From Flavobacteriales bacterium UBA1937 (lineage in GTDB: Bacteria > Bacteroidota > Bacteroidia > Flavobacteriales > Weeksellaceae), in the NCBI GenBank assembly GCA_002337005.1, contig DDFD01000088.1:1-7455 (forward strand): a DNA stretch of 7,455 nucleotides, read 5' to 3'. Under the pieces are notes generated by a model. It was given only the letters and a program-made list of their open reading frames with translations, was not told the DNA's origin and made no database searches. The position numbers were made by a program, and so were the translations under genes. Shown in pieces: positions 5,348 to 7,455 of the stretch. Each line of letters starts with the position of its first letter. Position 1 is the stretch's first letter.

Positions 5348-5407
5348 TTTTTTTTAAAAAATTTGAAATTTGCCCAATTTTAAAGGAAAAAACAGCCTTT
5401 TTAGCGA

Positions 5408-7081
5408 TTAATTTTCTATTTCTACTTCAGTAAGATTAAGAATGTAATCTGCTCTTTTAGCGCTTGATTCTCTGTGGGTTATAATGATTGAGGTGCAAGA
5501 CTTAATGTCTTTTTCAATGTTCTGTAATATGTTCTCTTCCGTCTCTGTATCTAGTGCCGAAAGTGAATCGTCAAAGATGAGGATTTCGGGCTTTTTGATG
5601 AGAGCACGGGCGATACAAATTCTCTGTTTTTGCCCTCCAGAAAGCATTACTCCTCTTTCGCCAACCATAGTTTGATATTTTTCTTTAAATTCTACAATGT
5701 TTTTATGGACATCTGCTTTTTTAGCAAATTCTTCTACCAATGCGTGTGTAGGATGGTCTATTGCAAAACCAATGTTGTTTTCTATGGTGTCAGAAAATAG
5801 ATAACTTTCTTGTGGAATGTAACCAATATGTTTTCTGTAAAGCTCCAGATTATGGTCTTTTAAATTTTTACCATCAATCAGAATTTCTCCTTCATGGGGA
5901 TCAATTAAACGACAAAGAAGTAAGGCAATAGTAGATTTTCCGCTGCCAGTTTTTCCCATAATGGCAAGAGATTTACCCGCTTCTAATTTGAAAGATAAAT
6001 TTTCTAAAGCTTTAATTCCTGTGTTAGGATAAGTGTAAGATACATTTCTAAATTCTACATCACCTTTTATGGTATAGTTGTCAAAATTTGTATTAACAAT
6101 CTCAGATTTAATATCCATAAATTCGTTCACTCTAGACATAGATGCAGCAGCTCTTTGGTTTACAGAAGAAACCCAACCTACCATAGAAAATGGCCAAATT
6201 AAGATATTGATATACATAAAGAAATCTGCAATAGTACCTACGGTAAGTTTACCTTCGAAATAATTTTTGCCACCCATATATAAAATGGCAACATTTAGCA
6301 ATCCTATTACAAAAATAATAATGGTAAAAAAATAGGCTTCGGTTTTAGCTAAATCTAATGCTTTGTCTTGATAGTCTTTAACCTTAATTCCGTAGTTTTT
6401 TTCAATATATTTTTCTTTGTTAAAGAATTTCACGACTCTAATACCAGAAAAACTATCTTGTACAAATGTAGAAATTGCACTTTGGCTTTTCTGCATTACT
6501 TTAGATTTTCTATTGATAATAGAACTGACTTTGTAGATAATAAAAGATAAAATTGGTAACGGAATAAGCGTCCAAATAGTCATTTCTACATTGGTCATTA
6601 ACATGTATACACAAGTAATAACCAATAGAATAATGAGATTAATAACGTACATTATCCCAGGTCCTAGATACATTCTTATCGCTACCACATCTTCAGAAAG
6701 ACGATTGAGTAAGTCTCCAACCGTAGTATTTTTGTATGTAGAAAGAGATAGTTCTTGGTAATGTTTATAAATTTTGTTTTTGAGATCGTATTCTATTCTT
6801 CTAGATGCTACGATAATGGTTTGTCTCATCATAAATCTGAAAACACCAGATAGTATAGAGGTTCCTACAATAATTCCACCGTTAATGAGTAAGGTTCTGA
6901 AAAGTACCTCTTTTTTTACATTGTGGTCATCTAAAACATCTTTTATCAAGTCCACTGTTTTTCCTACAAACTGTACTTGGTATATAGAAAAAAAGTTAGA
7001 AGCAATAATAAATAGGATGCCCCAAAACAACAAAACTCTGTGCTTCCAAAAGTATGGATTAAGTGTTTTAAGTGAATTCAT
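5408..7081 (-). CDS. ABC exporter half-transporter with fused membrane and ATPase domains (557 aa)
   Basis: The N-terminal exporter-type membrane domain has six helices at about 13-38, 62-85, 140-160, 163-187, 248-270 and 280-303. It carries the usual intracellular-loop sequence VGDLLNRLSEDVVAIR (121-136). The ATPase domain follows: A-loop Tyr351, Walker A GKTGSGKST (376-384), Q-loop Gln424 in YIPQES, signature LSGGQKQR (480-487), Walker B ILIFDDSLSALD (500-511) and H-loop His536. The Walker B site has Asp505 where the catalytic Glu is expected, as in the non-canonical subunits of heterodimeric multidrug exporters such as the BmrC/YheI type. No partner gene is present on either side here. The protein ends only 21 residues after the H-loop, shorter than the usual 570-600 aa. 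It acts in the inner membrane; the substrate is unknown (lipid or drug export are family possibilities). It is divergent from nusB. Confidence 0.93.
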   Translation of the reverse strand: MNSLKTLNPYFWKHRVLLFWGILFIIASNFFSIYQVQFVGKTVDLIKDVLDDHNVKKEVLFRTLLINGGIIVGTSILSGVFRFMMRQTIIVASRRIEYDLKNKIYKHYQELSLSTYKNTTVGDLLNRLSEDVVAIRMYLGPGIMYVINLIILLVITCVYMLMTNVEMTIWTLIPLPILSFIIYKVSSIINRKSKVMQKSQSAISTFVQDSFSGIRVVKFFNKEKYIEKNYGIKVKDYQDKALDLAKTEAYFFTIIIFVIGLLNVAILYMGGKNYFEGKLTVGTIADFFMYINILIWPFSMVGWVSSVNQRAAASMSRVNEFMDIKSEIVNTNFDNYTIKGDVEFRNVSYTYPNTGIKALENLSFKLEAGKSLAIMGKTGSGKSTIALLLCRLIDPHEGEILIDGKNLKDHNLELYRKHIGYIPQESYLFSDTIENNIGFAIDHPTHALVEEFAKKADVHKNIVEFKEKYQTMVGERGVMLSGGQKQRICIARALIKKPEILIFDDSLSALDTETEENILQNIEKDIKSCTSIIITHRESSAKRADYILNLTEVEIEN

Positions 7082-7086
7082 AGCTG

Positions 7087-7094
7087 CAAAAATA
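7087..7094 (-). promoter_or_regulatory. Candidate -7 element of the ABC transporter gene
   Basis: On the minus strand TATTTTTG (7094-7087) matches TAnnTTTG and ends 5 bp before the ATG at 7081, implying a leaderless or near-leaderless mRNA. The nearest upstream TTTG (7125-7122) is 27 bp away, longer than the usual spacing, and lies in the inverted repeat 7107-7125. Confidence 0.45.
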
Positions 7095-7106
7095 CAGAAA
7101 ATATAG

Positions 7107-7125
7107 TTTGATAAATCATATCAAA
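7107..7125. promoter_or_regulatory. Inverted repeat in the divergent ABC/nusB promoter region
   Basis: TTTGATA (7107-7113) and TATCAAA (7119-7125) are perfect inverted 7-mers around AATCA. The site lies 12 bp upstream of the ABC gene's -7 element and 42 bp upstream of the nusB -7 element, the right place for an operator acting mainly on the ABC gene. No regulator gene is adjacent. Confidence 0.4.
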
Positions 7126-7167
7126 AAAACTTCTTTCTTCCTCCTTCCATCTTCCAACTATATTTCT

Positions 7168-7175
7168 TATCTTTG
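7168..7175 (+). promoter_or_regulatory. Candidate -7 element of nusB
   Basis: TATCTTTG matches TAnnTTTG and lies 26 bp upstream of the nusB ATG at 7202. The region 17-23 bp upstream is C/T-rich (CTTCCTCCTTCC) without a clear TTG, so the -33 box is weak or absent. Confidence 0.45.
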
Positions 7176-7201
7176 CAAAATCTTTTAAAAGTTCTTTGAA
7201 A

Positions 7202-7455
7202 ATGTTAGGAAGAAGACAAATCCGCGAAAAAGTAGTGCAAACGCTTTACTCTTACCATCAGAATCCCATAAAGACTGATGTGCTAGAGAAAAATATGTTT
7301 ACCGAGATTGAAAAAATCTATCATCTGTATATCTATCAAATTAATTTTTTAGTTGCTTTAAAAGACTTGGCAGAAAACCAAATCGAAATTGCAAAAAATA
7401 AATATATTAAAACGGAGGAAGATATTAATCCTAACCTTAAATTCGTTAATAATCA
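7202..7455 (+). CDS. nusB: Transcription antitermination factor NusB, N-terminal part (3' truncated by window)
   Basis: Eighty-four complete codons are present with no stop before the window edge. The N-terminus MLGRRQIREKVVQTLYSY is the hallmark NusB opening: the arginine-rich start of helix 1 (RRQIREKVVQTLY) contributes to boxA RNA and NusE/S10 binding in rRNA antitermination complexes. The next segment (EKNMFTEIEKIYHLYIYQIN, about 30-49) is the longer acidic/aromatic form typical of Bacteroidota NusB, which runs to about 300 aa, well above the roughly 140 aa of E. coli NusB. The rest lies beyond the window. ATG 7202 is the first start after the candidate -7 box at 7168. The gene is divergent from the ABC transporter gene across 120 bp. 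Confidence 0.93.
   Translation, partial: MLGRRQIREKVVQTLYSYHQNPIKTDVLEKNMFTEIEKIYHLYIYQINFLVALKDLAENQIEIAKNKYIKTEEDINPNLKFVNN

Noticed and set aside
5381..5403. AAAGG/CCTTT hairpin after the ABC gene as its terminator
   Set aside because: The stem is about 5 bp with a 9-nt A-rich loop and no good T-tract on the minus strand; too weak to call.
6774..7106. Plus-strand open frame opposite the ABC transporter N-terminus
   Set aside because: It is a shadow of a well-supported coding sequence; its reading has no family features.
1..7455. CRISPR array, tRNA, rRNA, transposase, phage or toxin-antitoxin genes
   Set aside because: No regularly spaced repeats, RNA gene signatures or matching protein motifs were seen on either strand.

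Overview
The window looks like a chromosomal segment of a low-GC member of the Flavobacteriia (Bacteroidota), most likely Weeksellaceae (Chryseobacterium/Cloacibacterium type). The evidence is the AT-rich DNA, starts without Shine-Dalgarno sites, several TAnnTTTG-type -7 promoter elements, a DUF3276/PUR-family protein, a Bacteroidota-style NusB N-terminus (MLGRRQIREKVVQTLYSY) and a DUF4173-type membrane protein. The genus is inferred from protein style only.

Region 1 (1-4853, + strand) is an envelope-oriented gene cluster. It opens with the C-terminal end of a small winged-helix regulator (1-152), followed by a weak terminator and a palindromic operator-like site (242-264). Then come a 96-aa three-helix membrane protein (282-572), a coupled pair of small membrane proteins (699-992 and 998-1369), a B12-binding-type radical SAM enzyme (1405-2820), a polytopic DUF4173 membrane protein (2935-4323) and a small lipoprotein (4392-4853). 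Five of its genes start in the identical context ATT-ATG. Two direct copies of a 71-bp hairpin-bearing repeat (620-690 and 2813-2883, 66 of 71 identical by hand alignment) bracket the small-protein pair and the radical SAM gene. This makes a roughly 2.2-kb block look like a discrete module inserted between the regulator/96-aa gene and the DUF4173 gene. The function of the cluster is not known to me; regulator-controlled modification or maintenance of the cell envelope is an inference.

Region 2 (4854-5407) is the convergent boundary. A strong hairpin terminator (4921-4947, followed by an AT tract) closes the lipoprotein transcript. It lies 4 bases beyond the stop of the minus-strand DUF3276/PUR gene (4952-5287), which has the best promoter in the window (TTTTG-N18-TATATTTG on the minus strand).

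Region 3 (5408-7455) holds a minus-strand ABC exporter half-transporter whose Walker B carries Asp instead of the catalytic Glu. It diverges from nusB (7202 to the window edge) across a 120-bp promoter region containing a 7-bp inverted repeat. This region is core-genome-like. No rRNA, tRNA, CRISPR array, transposase or phage gene was seen.
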